Assembly: GCF_005771535.1 (NCBI RefSeq)
Contig: NZ_VANU01000001.1
Coordinates: 124,001 to 188,000, forward strand
Reading direction: 5' to 3'
DNA length: 64,000 nucleotides
Source of the DNA: Arcobacter arenosus
GTDB lineage: Bacteria > Campylobacterota > Campylobacteria > Campylobacterales > Arcobacteraceae
The notes under the pieces were generated by a model that had not been told where the DNA came from, did not search any database, and saw only the letters and a list, made by a program, of their open reading frames with translations. This document shows, one piece after another, positions 1-8,651 of this stretch (position 1 is the stretch's first letter; each line of letters starts with the position of its first letter). A program made the translations under genes and the position numbers.

Positions 1-1
1 T

Positions 2-172
2 ACAAAAGATTTTAAATGTATTAGCTATTTACCTTCAGAAGAACAGATAAAACTTTTTGAAAAAAAATTAAAAGAAAAAAATAGTTCATCTTTAAAAATC
101 AAAGGGGAGATTATTGAAGATGGAAAACTTTGTTTAGATTTTGAAGGAATTTATGTAATAAAAAAAAGATAG
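2..172 (+). CDS. C-terminal end of a putative YiiD_C-type thioesterase (partial)
   Basis: The window opens inside a reading frame that gives 56 residues before a TAG stop. The visible tail contains the strings SYLPSEEQIKLFEKK and EDGKLCLDFEGIYVIKK. This resembles the last strands of hot-dog-fold thioesterases of the YiiD_C type, which end in a beta strand of the form F-x-G-x-Y-V. The identification rests only on this short C-terminus, so it is tentative; catalytic residues lie outside the window. The next gene starts 37 bases downstream behind its own TATAAT box. Confidence 0.4.
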   Translation, partial: TKDFKCISYLPSEEQIKLFEKKLKEKNSSSLKIKGEIIEDGKLCLDFEGIYVIKKR

Positions 173-198
173 TTCACATTTTTTCTACAAAGGCATGA

Positions 199-204
199 TA
201 TAAT
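199..204 (+). promoter_or_regulatory. -10 box placed for a leaderless transcript
   Basis: A consensus TATAAT lies at 199-204 and only five bases separate it from the ATG at 210. Transcription from this box would begin at or next to the A of the start codon. No Shine-Dalgarno sequence lies at normal distance; the only purine run, AAAGG, is about 16 bases away. This is inference from spacing only. Confidence 0.4.
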
Positions 205-209
205 TTATT

Positions 210-956
210 ATGAAAAGATTTATTACTTTATTATTTATTTTTACTAATTGTATACTTTTTGCCAAAACAATAGAAGCAAACTACTCAATAAGCTATGGCT
301 CATTTTTAGATTTAGGTATTGCACATACAAAATTAACTTATAATAAAAGTGACTATGAGATTATGATTGAAGCTAAAACCACTGGTATAGCAAAAATTTT
401 AACTAATAATAGGATAGAAATTTATAAAAGCGTAGGTAGTTTTATTGATAATAAATTTATCCCTAAAAAATTTGTAAAAATCAAGAAAAACAACAATAGT
501 TCAAGAATGAAAGAATATACCTTTGATTATAAGAATAAAAAAATTCTAGTTAAGACTACAAATGAAGGTATTAAAAAAAGTGTTAACAATGAACTGAAAT
601 TTGAAAATAAAACTTTTTACAATGAACATAAAGATGAGCTTGGTTTTTTCACAAAAAATGATTTATTGTCACTATTTTTTAACTTAAAAGAACTAATAGA
701 ATTTAAAGAGGGAAAGAGTTATTCCTTTAGTGCAGTTGGAGCAAATAAAATAGATGGAAAAATTAATTTATTTATCCCTTCAAAAGAGAAAAAACTTATT
801 GTTTACATAAATCAAAAAATTTTTGGTAGTGAAAAAGGGGAGCTTTTATTATCTTTAAATAATGAAGGTTTTTGTAGTATTGCTATTTTAAAAGATGTAG
901 TCTTTTTTGGCGATATTATTGGAGAAATGACAGATTTTAAAATAAATAAAGGATAA
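210..956 (+). CDS. DUF3108 family exported protein
   Basis: A 248-residue protein with a cleavable-looking signal peptide (about residues 1-18, ending CILFA-KT). It matches the look of the DUF3108 family: a periplasmic beta-rich protein with an early Y-x-I-x-Y-G stretch, a conserved T-x-G-I-A segment near residue 55 and a long run of short strands. Members are predicted periplasmic or envelope proteins of unknown biochemical role. It is followed after two bases by a lipoprotein protease, so the two are probably co-transcribed. The ATG at 210 is the only start that keeps the signal peptide. Confidence 0.7.
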   Translation: MKRFITLLFIFTNCILFAKTIEANYSISYGSFLDLGIAHTKLTYNKSDYEIMIEAKTTGIAKILTNNRIEIYKSVGSFIDNKFIPKKFVKIKKNNNSSRMKEYTFDYKNKKILVKTTNEGIKKSVNNELKFENKTFYNEHKDELGFFTKNDLLSLFFNLKELIEFKEGKSYSFSAVGANKIDGKINLFIPSKEKKLIVYINQKIFGSEKGELLLSLNNEGFCSIAILKDVVFFGDIIGEMTDFKINKG

Positions 957-958
957 AA

Positions 959-1771
959 ATGAAAAGAAATTTATTTCTATTGTTCACACTTTCTATATTA
1001 ATAACAGGTTGTACTAATAAAGCTCCCTATACACAAAGAAGTCAGATGATATTACTTTCACACTCACAGGAGATGGCTTTAGGTGAACAATCATACAAAG
1101 AAACTTTAAAAAAATCTGATGTAATAACAAATACAATAGAATCAAGAAGAATAAAATCAATTGGTCAAAGAATTGCTAATGTTGTTAATAGAAGTGATTA
1201 TAAATGGGAATTTAACTTAGTTAAAAATGAGGCAAAAAATGCATTTTGCCTACCTGGAGGAAAAGTTGTTGTATATACAGGTATACTAGAAGTTGCCAAA
1301 AATGATGACCAATTAGCAACTGTTATGTCCCATGAAATTGCCCATGCCCTTGCAAGACATGGAGCTGAAAGAATGAGTACAGGGATGGTTGCACAAGGGG
1401 CACAATTAATAGGAAATATACTTATTAGTTCAAAAGCTCCCCATCTATCACAATCTTTTAATATTGCTTATGGCTTAGGTGCCCAATATGGAGTTTTATT
1501 ACCTTATGGAAGGATTCAAGAAAATGAAGCAGATGAAATAGGAATATATCTTATGCATGAAGCAGGATATAATGTTTATGAAGCTTTAAATTTCTGGCAA
1601 AATATGAGTAAAGGGAAAAAAGAAAGTATAGAATTTTTATCAACCCATCCAAGTTCAACAACAAGAATTGCTAATATTAAAAAAGCCATCTCTAAAATTG
1701 AAAAAACACAAAATCAGACAATTAAAAAACCAATTATAAATAGTAATATGTTAGGGAATAAAATAAATTAA
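959..1771 (+). CDS. M48 family zinc metalloprotease lipoprotein
   Basis: A 270-residue lipoprotein: the signal ends in the lipobox ITGC with Cys at about residue 18. The peptidase domain carries HEIAHALARH at about residues 125-134, with the two zinc histidines and catalytic glutamate. The third ligand is the glutamate in ENEADEIG near residue 190. This is the arrangement of outer-membrane M48 proteases such as LoiP, YcaL and BepA, which degrade misassembled envelope proteins. No C-terminal TPR domain follows, so it is nearer LoiP/YcaL than BepA. It starts two bases after the DUF3108 gene and ends at a terminator shared with the convergent yebC. Confidence 0.85.
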   Translation: MKRNLFLLFTLSILITGCTNKAPYTQRSQMILLSHSQEMALGEQSYKETLKKSDVITNTIESRRIKSIGQRIANVVNRSDYKWEFNLVKNEAKNAFCLPGGKVVVYTGILEVAKNDDQLATVMSHEIAHALARHGAERMSTGMVAQGAQLIGNILISSKAPHLSQSFNIAYGLGAQYGVLLPYGRIQENEADEIGIYLMHEAGYNVYEALNFWQNMSKGKKESIEFLSTHPSSTTRIANIKKAISKIEKTQNQTIKKPIINSNMLGNKIN

Positions 1772-1798
1772 AAGATAGAGAAACCTCTATCTTTTTTT
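1770..1798. terminator. Bidirectional terminator between the protease gene and yebC
   Basis: The stem AGATAGAG / CTCTATCT has an A-run on its left side and a T-run on its right side. Either orientation therefore gives a hairpin followed by uridines, and the stem separates two convergent genes. Confidence 0.7.
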
Positions 1799-2507
1799 AT
1801 GCTATATTAGTATAAACAGCTTGAACATCATCATCATCTTCAAGCTTTTCTAAAAGTTTACCAATCTCTTCTTGTTGTTCTTCTGTAAACTCTTGTGGAT
1901 TATTTGGAATTCTTTTTAATTCAGCTTTTGTAAGTTCAATACCTAAATCTTCAAATGCTTTATTTAATGTTCCAAAGTCAGTATATTCAGCTGTAACTAA
2001 TACAACTCCATCTTCCTCTTCAATCTCTTCAAGTCCAGCATCAATTAGTTCTAATTCTAACTCTTCTAAATCCATATCTTCAGGTTTATTAAATTCAAAA
2101 ATTGCTTTTCTATCAAAGAAAAATTCCAATGAACCTGTTGGTACTACTTGCCCACCGTTTTTATTAAAATGCATTTTTACATTTGCTACAGTTCTTGTAT
2201 TATTATCAGTTGCAGTTTCTACAAAAACTAAAACACCATGAGGACCTTTACCTTCAAAATTTACATCTGTATAGTTTGCTGCATCTTTTCCTGTAGCTCT
2301 TTTAATAGCCGCATCAATATTTGTTTTTGGCATATTTTCAGCTTTTGCATTTAAGATTGCTGTTCTAAGTGCAGAGTTCATCTCTGGATCACCGCCACCT
2401 GCTTTTGCTGCAATTTCAATTGCTTTTGCAAGTTTAGGGAATACTCTTGACATTGCTCCCCATCTTTTCATCTTAGCTGCTTTTCTATATTCAAAGGCTC
2501 TACCCAT
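1797..2507 (-). CDS. yebC: YebC/PmpR family (TACO1-like) protein
   Basis: A 236-residue protein with the family's N-terminus ([16 protein letters not shown]), the glycine-rich [11 protein letters not shown] segment, the [17 protein letters not shown] helix and the GPHGV strand. The length fits the family. Members were first described as transcription regulators; many act on the ribosome to relieve stalling at proline stretches. It is monocistronic and divergent from the mlaA operon across 175 bases. The C-terminal run [14 protein letters not shown] is also typical. Confidence 0.93.
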   Translation of the reverse strand: MGRAFEYRKAAKMKRWGAMSRVFPKLAKAIEIAAKAGGGDPEMNSALRTAILNAKAENMPKTNIDAAIKRATGKDAANYTDVNFEGKGPHGVLVFVETATDNNTRTVANVKMHFNKNGGQVVPTGSLEFFFDRKAIFEFNKPEDMDLEELELELIDAGLEEIEEEDGVVLVTAEYTDFGTLNKAFEDLGIELTKAELKRIPNNPQEFTEEQQEEIGKLLEKLEDDDDVQAVYTNIA

Positions 2508-2682
2508 TAAAAATCTCCAATAATTTCTAAAATTTCGGGATTATAGCAAGTTTGTAATTAAAAGTAGAATAAACCAATAATTTATAATTAACATTCATAT
2601 AAAAAATTTAAGCTATTTTTTTATTTTTTTTAGTTATTATCTTAATTCGCACACAATAACACACACGCAAGGCCATAAACAA

Positions 2683-3525
2683 ATGAAGAGTTTTATTATT
2701 TTCTTATTTATAATTGTTACATTTAACGCATGTAGTGTAACAAACCATTATAAAGTTACTTCTGATTTGAAGTTTGAAGCAATACCCGAAGATCAAAGGG
2801 TTACTTATGTTTACTTTAGCAAAGATAAATTTGTAAAAGTTCAAGAAAAAAACACTTCTAATGACAAACAAGATTTTCTATCAGAGTTTAAAGAAGAAAA
2901 AGAGATTTCTGATCCTTTCGAATCTTATAATAGAGCAATGACAACTTTTAATGATAAATTATATACAAATGTATTAAACCCTACTGCAAGAGTTTATGCA
3001 GATGTAATTCCTGAAAATGCAAGAGTTGGAATATCAAACTTTTTTGAAAACATCACATTTCCTATACGATTTCTAAATAATATTTTACAATTTAAATTTG
3101 ATTATGCAGCAGAAGAAACAGGAAGATTTTTAATAAATTCAACTGTTGGTGTATTAGGTTTTATGGATATTGCAAAAGATTATAATTTAAATAAAAGAGA
3201 TGAAGATTTTGGTCAAACTTTGGCTTATTATGGTTTTGGAAGTGGTTCACATATAGTACTTCCAATTTATGGTCCATCAAATTTTAGAGATATTGTTGGA
3301 TTAGTTGCCGACGGTTATGTTAGTCCTATTGATAGTTCAGGGGATTTAAAATACAAAATTCCAGAAAATATTGGTCAAACTTTTGCTATTAAAAGTGTAA
3401 ATGTTGTAAATAGTACATCATTAACACTAGGTCAATATGAAAATTTAAAGGAAGATGCAATAGATTTATATCCATTTTTAAGAGATGTTTATAATCAAAA
3501 TAGAGAAAAACAAATTAAGGAATAA
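2683..3525 (+). CDS. mlaA: MlaA (VacJ) family outer-membrane lipoprotein
   Basis: A 280-residue lipoprotein with lipobox FNAC at about residues 14-17. After a roughly 65-residue linker the MlaA domain starts at DPFESYNRAM and continues with NITFPIRFLNN, the glycine-rich FINST-type helix and GQTLAYYGFGSG. MlaA removes mislocalised phospholipids from the outer leaflet of the outer membrane and passes them to MlaC. It is followed after three bases by mlaC and then by a large RND protein. A possible ribosome site, AAGG, lies 12 bases before the ATG. Confidence 0.9.
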   Translation: MKSFIIFLFIIVTFNACSVTNHYKVTSDLKFEAIPEDQRVTYVYFSKDKFVKVQEKNTSNDKQDFLSEFKEEKEISDPFESYNRAMTTFNDKLYTNVLNPTARVYADVIPENARVGISNFFENITFPIRFLNNILQFKFDYAAEETGRFLINSTVGVLGFMDIAKDYNLNKRDEDFGQTLAYYGFGSGSHIVLPIYGPSNFRDIVGLVADGYVSPIDSSGDLKYKIPENIGQTFAIKSVNVVNSTSLTLGQYENLKEDAIDLYPFLRDVYNQNREKQIKE

Positions 3526-3528
3526 TAG

Positions 3529-4113
3529 ATGTATAAAATTTTATTTTCATTACTTTTAGTTTTAAATTTTACATATGCAAACTTTCAAAAAGATAATATT
3601 GAAGCTAAAATGGGTAACACTATTGATAAGGTTTTAATGATATTAAAAGATTCAAATTTGGCAAAAGAGAAAAAAGCTGAAGAGATTATAAATTTAATGG
3701 ATCCAATATTTGATTATGAATTAATGTCAAGACTATCACTTGGGAAACAATGGAATCTTCTTTCACAAGAGAAAAAAGATAATTTCATTAAAATATTTAC
3801 TGAAAAATTAAAAAATTCATATGTGGAAAAACTTGATTTATACACTGATGAATTAGTAGAAATATTAGGAAAAGAGCAACCTAAAGCAAATAGAATTATT
3901 TTAAAAACTCAATTAGTTGGAAAAGAAGAGAAATATCAAATAAACTATAAATTTTATGAAAAGAGTGAAGATAGTTGGCTTATTTATGATGTTGATTTAT
4001 TAGGCGTTAGTATAATTCAGACATATAGAAAACAATTTTCTGGATTCTTAAAAGATAAAACTTTTGATGAATTAGTAACTTTTTTAAGAGATAAAAATAA
4101 TTCAAATAAATGA
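3529..4113 (+). CDS. mlaC: MlaC/Ttg2D family periplasmic phospholipid carrier
   Basis: A 194-residue protein with a signal peptide (about residues 1-17, ending FTYA-NF). It contains the MlaC features DPIFDYELMSRLSLG, W-x-x-L-S-x-E-K, Y-x-INYKFY and YDVDLLGVSIIQTYR. It ferries phospholipid between MlaA and an inner-membrane partner. The stop overlaps the start of the downstream RND gene by four bases (ATGA), so the two are translationally coupled. Confidence 0.9.
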   Translation: MYKILFSLLLVLNFTYANFQKDNIEAKMGNTIDKVLMILKDSNLAKEKKAEEIINLMDPIFDYELMSRLSLGKQWNLLSQEKKDNFIKIFTEKLKNSYVEKLDLYTDELVEILGKEQPKANRIILKTQLVGKEEKYQINYKFYEKSEDSWLIYDVDLLGVSIIQTYRKQFSGFLKDKTFDELVTFLRDKNNSNK

Positions 4114-6602
4114 TAAAAAAGTTTTATGATACTTATATCCTCAAGCACCCGTTAAAAGTTTTAGCTTTAGTTTTAATTGGTGTTTGTTTTTTAGGTTTTA
4201 ATGCTACAAAGCTTGAGATAGATGCTTCTTCTGAAACACTTCTCCTTGATAATGATAAAGATTTACAATTTTCTAGAGAAGTTACAAAAAGATATTACAC
4301 TCCTGATTACCTAATAGTAACCTATAAACCTAATAATGATTTATTATCTGATGAAAGTTTAAACACTTTAAAAAAACTAACAAATGAACTTAAAACAATT
4401 GAAAATGTTAGTAGTGTTACTTCACTTTTAAATGTACCTCTACTTCAATCACCAGTACAAGAATTAAGAAAACTTGTTGATGGTGTAAGAACTATTGAAA
4501 ATACTGATATAGATAAAAACTTAGTAAAAAAAGAGTTTTTAGAATCAGAATTATATAAAAACTCTTTAGTTAGTTCAGATTTTACAACAACTGCTATAGT
4601 TTTAAATCTTAAAGATGATAAAAAATATTTTGAGCTTTTAGAAAAAAGAAATAGTTTACTTTCTAAAAAAAGAGAAAATAGTGCTTCAAAAGAAGATTTA
4701 ATCCAATTAGAAAAAGTAAGTATAGAGTTTAAAAGATATAGAGACCTGCAAAGAGAAGAAAACCACAAAAATATAAAAAAAGCTAGAGAAATTATAGAAA
4801 AATATGAAAATGATGGCAAGTTATTTTTAGGCGGAGTTGAAATGATTGCCAATGATGTTATTGGCTTTGTAAAAAATGACTTATTTATTTATGGTAATAC
4901 TCTAATTTTTTTATTAATCATAATTCTTTGGGTAATATTTAGACAATTTATTTGGATTTTATTGCCACTAATTATTTGTACAATGTCTGTAATATCAACA
5001 GCTGGGACTTTGGGATTATTTGGATGGGAAGTTACTGTAATTTCATCAAATTTTATTGCTTTGCAGTTGATTATTACTATTTCAATTGTCTTACACTTGA
5101 TTGTTAGATATAGAGAATTAAGTTTAAAATACAAAAATGCAAATCAATATAAACTAGTTTTAAATACAATTCTTTCTAAATTCAATCCTTCATTTTTTGC
5201 AATTATTACTACTATTGCTGGGTTTGGTTCACTTGTATTATCTGGAATTCAGCCTGTAAAAAACCTAGGTTGGATGATGAGTGCAGGGATTGCAATTTCA
5301 TTACTTATTTCTTTTTTAGTATTTCCTGCAATTTTAATTTTGACAAATAGAATAAATAGAGATTTAAATAAAAAGCATCAATCTACATATATGATTTTAG
5401 CATCAAATCTTGTTGAAAAGCAAGGTTTACTAATCATTATTGTATCAGTTTTAATAGTTGCTTTTTCATTAACAGGGACTATGAAGCTAAAAGTTGAAAA
5501 TAGTTTTATTAACTATTTTAAAAAATCAACAGAAATATATAAGGGTATGGAAATTATTGATAATAAATTAGGTGGAACAACACCTTTAGATATTATTATC
5601 AAATTCGATGCTAAAAAAGAAGAAAAGTCTAAAAAACAAGTTGTCGCGGATGATGGTTTTAGTGATTTTGAAGCTGAGTTTGCTGAATCTGCAAATGATG
5701 AGAAATATTGGTTTACAAAAGATAAAATGGATGTAATTACAAGAGTTCACAATTATCTGGAAAAAAATCCAAATATAGGAAAAGTTTCATCTCTTGCAAC
5801 ACTTTTAAAAACAGGTAAACTACTTAACAAAGGAAAAGAGTTAGATGGCTTTACTCTAGCTTTATTATACAAAGAATTACCAGAAGAATATAAAGATATA
5901 ATTTTATCTCCATATATAAATATTGAATATAATGAGGCAAGAATTAGTACCAGAATCATTGATTCTAACCCAGAACTTAGACGTGATGCATTAATTAAAA
6001 AGTTAAATGATGAATTACCAGCAATTATTGATAATAGTACTGTTGAATTTAGATTATCAAACCTTATGATTTTATATAATAATATGCTTCAGTCACTTTT
6101 TGATTCACAAATTAAAACAATTGGTTTTGTAGTTATAATTTTATTTTTAATGTTCTTTATTTTATTTAGATCATTATTAATAGCATTTATTGCTATTTTA
6201 GCAAATATTGTTCCTATTTCAATTATATTTGGTATTATGGGATGGCTTTCTATTCCACTTGATATTATGACTATAACTATTGCAGCTATTTCAATTGGAA
6301 TTGGAGTAGATGATACAATTCACTATATTCATAGATTCCATGAAGAGTTTAAAAAAGACCATAATTATATAAACTCAATGAAAAGATCTCACCAATCTAT
6401 TGGTTATGCAATGGTTTATACATCACTTGTTGTAATTATTGGTTTTTCAATTTTAGTATTATCAAATCTTGTACCAACAATCTATTTTGGTTTATTAACA
6501 GTAATAGTTATGGCAACGATTCTTTTATCTGCCCTATTCCTTTTACCAAGACTATTAATCATATTTAAGCCTTATGGTATTAAAAAGAGTTTACATGTTT
6601 GA
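4110..6602 (+). CDS. RND/MMPL family inner-membrane transporter of the Mla-like operon
   Basis: An 830-residue protein with two repeats, each of one N-terminal membrane helix, a large periplasmic domain and five clustered helices. First repeat: helix at about 14-32 and bundle at about 255-410. Second repeat: helix near 435 and bundle at about 665-820. The second half has the acidic RND motif ISIGIGVDDTIHYIHRF. Overall shape matches MMPL/HpnN-like lipid exporters. It takes the position that the MlaFEDB ABC transporter has in enterobacteria; C. jejuni is known to carry the same VacJ-MlaC-RND order. Its end overlaps the next gene by eight bases. Confidence 0.85.
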   Translation: MIKKFYDTYILKHPLKVLALVLIGVCFLGFNATKLEIDASSETLLLDNDKDLQFSREVTKRYYTPDYLIVTYKPNNDLLSDESLNTLKKLTNELKTIENVSSVTSLLNVPLLQSPVQELRKLVDGVRTIENTDIDKNLVKKEFLESELYKNSLVSSDFTTTAIVLNLKDDKKYFELLEKRNSLLSKKRENSASKEDLIQLEKVSIEFKRYRDLQREENHKNIKKAREIIEKYENDGKLFLGGVEMIANDVIGFVKNDLFIYGNTLIFLLIIILWVIFRQFIWILLPLIICTMSVISTAGTLGLFGWEVTVISSNFIALQLIITISIVLHLIVRYRELSLKYKNANQYKLVLNTILSKFNPSFFAIITTIAGFGSLVLSGIQPVKNLGWMMSAGIAISLLISFLVFPAILILTNRINRDLNKKHQSTYMILASNLVEKQGLLIIIVSVLIVAFSLTGTMKLKVENSFINYFKKSTEIYKGMEIIDNKLGGTTPLDIIIKFDAKKEEKSKKQVVADDGFSDFEAEFAESANDEKYWFTKDKMDVITRVHNYLEKNPNIGKVSSLATLLKTGKLLNKGKELDGFTLALLYKELPEEYKDIILSPYINIEYNEARISTRIIDSNPELRRDALIKKLNDELPAIIDNSTVEFRLSNLMILYNNMLQSLFDSQIKTIGFVVIILFLMFFILFRSLLIAFIAILANIVPISIIFGIMGWLSIPLDIMTITIAAISIGIGVDDTIHYIHRFHEEFKKDHNYINSMKRSHQSIGYAMVYTSLVVIIGFSILVLSNLVPTIYFGLLTVIVMATILLSALFLLPRLLIIFKPYGIKKSLHV

Positions 6603-6789
6603 GAAATTTATTGAATGTCCATACTGCAGACAAAAAATAAGTTTATTACTTGATTTAGGTGTTAGTGGGAATACTCAAATAATTGATGACTGTGAAGTTT
6701 GTTGTAGACCAATTGAGATTAATTATACTGTTGAAAATGGTGAAATTGAATCATTTTGTTATAGTTCTATAGAAGGAAATGAATTTTAA
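6595..6789 (+). CDS. CPXCG-motif cysteine-rich zinc protein
   Basis: A 64-residue protein starting MFEKFIECPYC. Cysteines at 8 and 11 (CPYC) and at 33, 36 and 37 (CEVCC), with DDCEVCCRPIEI following, match the small CPXCG family thought to bind zinc. I use the ATG at 6595 rather than the GTG 21 bases upstream because family members begin just before the CPYC motif. It overlaps the RND gene by eight bases and touches the next gene (TAATG), so it is part of this operon. Its role is unknown. Confidence 0.75.
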   Translation: MFEKFIECPYCRQKISLLLDLGVSGNTQIIDDCEVCCRPIEINYTVENGEIESFCYSSIEGNEF

Positions 6790-7370
6790 TGAAAATTGCA
6801 ATATATTGTGGTTCCTCTTTTGGGAATAATAAAATTTTTAATACAAAAGCAAAAGAGTCTATAGAATTTCTCTCAACCACTGATACGACAATAGTTTATG
6901 GTGGAAGTAAAGCAGGATTAATGGGAACTATTTCTAAAACTGCTATTGATTTAAATATGGAAGTTATTGGTGTAATTACCCACGATTTAGCACACAAAGA
7001 GATAGAAAATACTTCAATTACTAAACTTTATAAGGTTGATACTATAAGGCAAAGAAAAGAGAAAATGGAGCAGTTATCTGATGCTTTTATCGCTTTTCCT
7101 GGTGGATTTGGTACATTAGAAGAGATAAGTGAAATTTTTACCTATATTCAAATTGGATTACATAAAAAGCCTTGTGCTTTATACAATGTAAATGGATATT
7201 ATAATAAGTTTTTAGAATTTTTAAAGAATTGTGTACATAATGGCTTTATAAGTCAAGAACATTTAGATGCAATAATTGTAAGTGATGATATAAAGGAGAT
7301 TTATAATTCTTTTAAAAATTATATTGCCCCAAAAAGTAAATGGGAACTAGAAGCATTAAAAAAATGTTAA
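6789..7370 (+). CDS. LOG family protein (TIGR00730 type nucleotide-sugar hydrolase)
   Basis: A 193-residue Rossmann-fold protein with the two family motifs: the glycine-rich GGSKAGLMG near residue 38 and PGGFGTLEE near residue 104. Proteins with this signature cleave nucleoside 5'-monophosphates, typically to base plus ribose 5-phosphate; plant members activate cytokinins. In bacteria without cytokinins a nucleotide salvage or clean-up role is likely but unproven. The ATG overlaps the preceding TAA, and a hairpin follows the stop. Confidence 0.88.
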   Translation: MKIAIYCGSSFGNNKIFNTKAKESIEFLSTTDTTIVYGGSKAGLMGTISKTAIDLNMEVIGVITHDLAHKEIENTSITKLYKVDTIRQRKEKMEQLSDAFIAFPGGFGTLEEISEIFTYIQIGLHKKPCALYNVNGYYNKFLEFLKNCVHNGFISQEHLDAIIVSDDIKEIYNSFKNYIAPKSKWELEALKKC

Positions 7371-7424
7371 CTAAAAGAGCAAGTAAAGAGTAGTACAATC
7401 ATTAAAAAAACTAATAATTCTTTT

Positions 7425-7460
7425 AAAATAGTACGATTCTACACGCTATACTATTTTTTC
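7425..7460 (+). terminator. Probable terminator after the mla-LOG operon
   Basis: AAAATAGTA (7425-7433) is complementary to TACTATTTT (7449-7457) and is followed by more T residues. The loop is long (15 bases), so this is a moderate call. Confidence 0.45.
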
Positions 7461-7514
7461 TGAAAAATGACATAAAATATTCATATTAATCACTTTATTT
7501 TCACCATTAAATTG

Positions 7515-7561
7515 TATAATCATTCATTCGCTATTTTTATGTAACTTTTAAATAGTATAAT
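7515..7561 (+). promoter_or_regulatory. Two candidate TATAAT boxes before the 7605 gene
   Basis: Exact TATAAT hexamers occur at 7515-7520 and 7556-7561 in the 234-base gap. The nearer one would give a 5' UTR of about 37 bases. No clear -35 box is visible for either. Confidence 0.35.
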
Positions 7562-7604
7562 CCGAAAAAATTTAAGGTATTATAAAAGGCAATAATATAA
7601 AAAG

Positions 7605-8012
7605 ATGAAACAATTAGATGAGACGCAAAAAGATTTATTATTAACAAACTTAGATGAGGAAGGAAAGCTATCTTGCTTAAAGGCTTTTAAAGTAGCAAGA
7701 TTAATTGGTGTAAAACCAAAAGATATGGACTTTATCACAAAATCTATGAATATTAAAATTACAAACTGTGAACTAGGTGTATTTGGTAAGATACAATTTT
7801 CCGACCTTGATGATAAAATCTATAACAAACTTTCTGAAAACTTCAACAAAGCAAAAAAAGTTGAATGTGAAGTTGCTTGGTATGCTGCAAGAGATAAAGG
7901 TGCAACATTAAGAAAAGTAGGTTCAACAATTAACAATTCTGATATTCAAGTAACCCATTGTCAACTTGGCTGCTTTTATGATGAAGAATTTGAAAAGTAT
8001 GACGATAACTAA
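7605..8012 (+). CDS. Conserved hypothetical with an internal duplication (NCxLGxFG repeats)
   Basis: A 135-residue soluble protein that I do not recognise. It is built from two similar halves. Residues about 20-64 run from SCLKAFKVAR to ITNCELGVFG; residues about 87-130 run from ECEVAWYAAR to VTHCQLGCFY. Each half is a helix starting after a Cys, a second helix with basic and acidic residues, then a strand and the motif [NH]-C-[EQ]-L-G-x-F. The paired cysteines suggest metal or cofactor binding, but that is inference. It sits four bases upstream of the HAD phosphatase and is probably co-transcribed with it. Confidence 0.6.
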   Translation: MKQLDETQKDLLLTNLDEEGKLSCLKAFKVARLIGVKPKDMDFITKSMNIKITNCELGVFGKIQFSDLDDKIYNKLSENFNKAKKVECEVAWYAARDKGATLRKVGSTINNSDIQVTHCQLGCFYDEEFEKYDDN

Positions 8013-8015
8013 GAC

Positions 8016-8651
8016 TTGAAAAAATATATCCTTTTTGATAATGATGGGGTTCTTGTTGAAACTGAACCACTATACTACAAAGCTAGTAAACGAGCTTTAA
8101 AAGAGTTTTTTGATGTTGATGTAAGTTTTGAGCAATATATGAAACTTATGACTGATGGAAAAGGGGTTTGGTTAGCTGCGCCAAATGCAACAAAAGAACA
8201 AATAAATATAGCAAGAAACCAAAGAGATAAATATTATCAAGATTATCTAAAAACTGAAAATCTAGCAATAGAAAATATTCATAAAATCTTAGAAAAATTA
8301 AGTAAAGATTATAAGATGGGAATTGTAACAACGTCAAGGCGTGTAGATTTTGAGATAATTCATAAAAATAGAGGAATAACTGATTTTATGGAATTTGTTT
8401 TATGTGTAGAAGATTATCCAAAATCAAAGCCTCATCCAGATCCTTATTTAAAAGGTGCAAAACTTTTTAATGCAAGAAAAGAAGAAGTTATAGTAGTTGA
8501 AGATTCGCAGAGAGGATTAATCTCAGCATATAATGCAAATATTGATTGTGTAATAGTTCATAATGAATTTACTAAAACCCAAGACTTTTCTAAAGCCAAT
8601 TATTTTATAAACACATTAAAAGAGTTACCTAGATTACTCTCTTCTTTGTAA
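8016..8651 (+). CDS. HAD superfamily hydrolase (beta-phosphoglucomutase-like)
   Basis: A 211-residue protein with all four HAD motifs: nucleophile and acid in LFDNDGVLVETEP (D8 and D10), TTS in motif II, lysine in the KSKPHPDPY segment, and VVEDSQRGL as motif IV. A helical cap lies between residues 20 and 85. It is probably a phosphatase or phosphomutase acting on a small metabolite; the substrate cannot be read from sequence. The start is a TTG three bases after the previous stop, needed to keep motif I. Its 3' end overlaps the convergent aminotransferase by 18 bases. Confidence 0.85.
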   Translation: MKKYILFDNDGVLVETEPLYYKASKRALKEFFDVDVSFEQYMKLMTDGKGVWLAAPNATKEQINIARNQRDKYYQDYLKTENLAIENIHKILEKLSKDYKMGIVTTSRRVDFEIIHKNRGITDFMEFVLCVEDYPKSKPHPDPYLKGAKLFNARKEEVIVVEDSQRGLISAYNANIDCVIVHNEFTKTQDFSKANYFINTLKELPRLLSSL

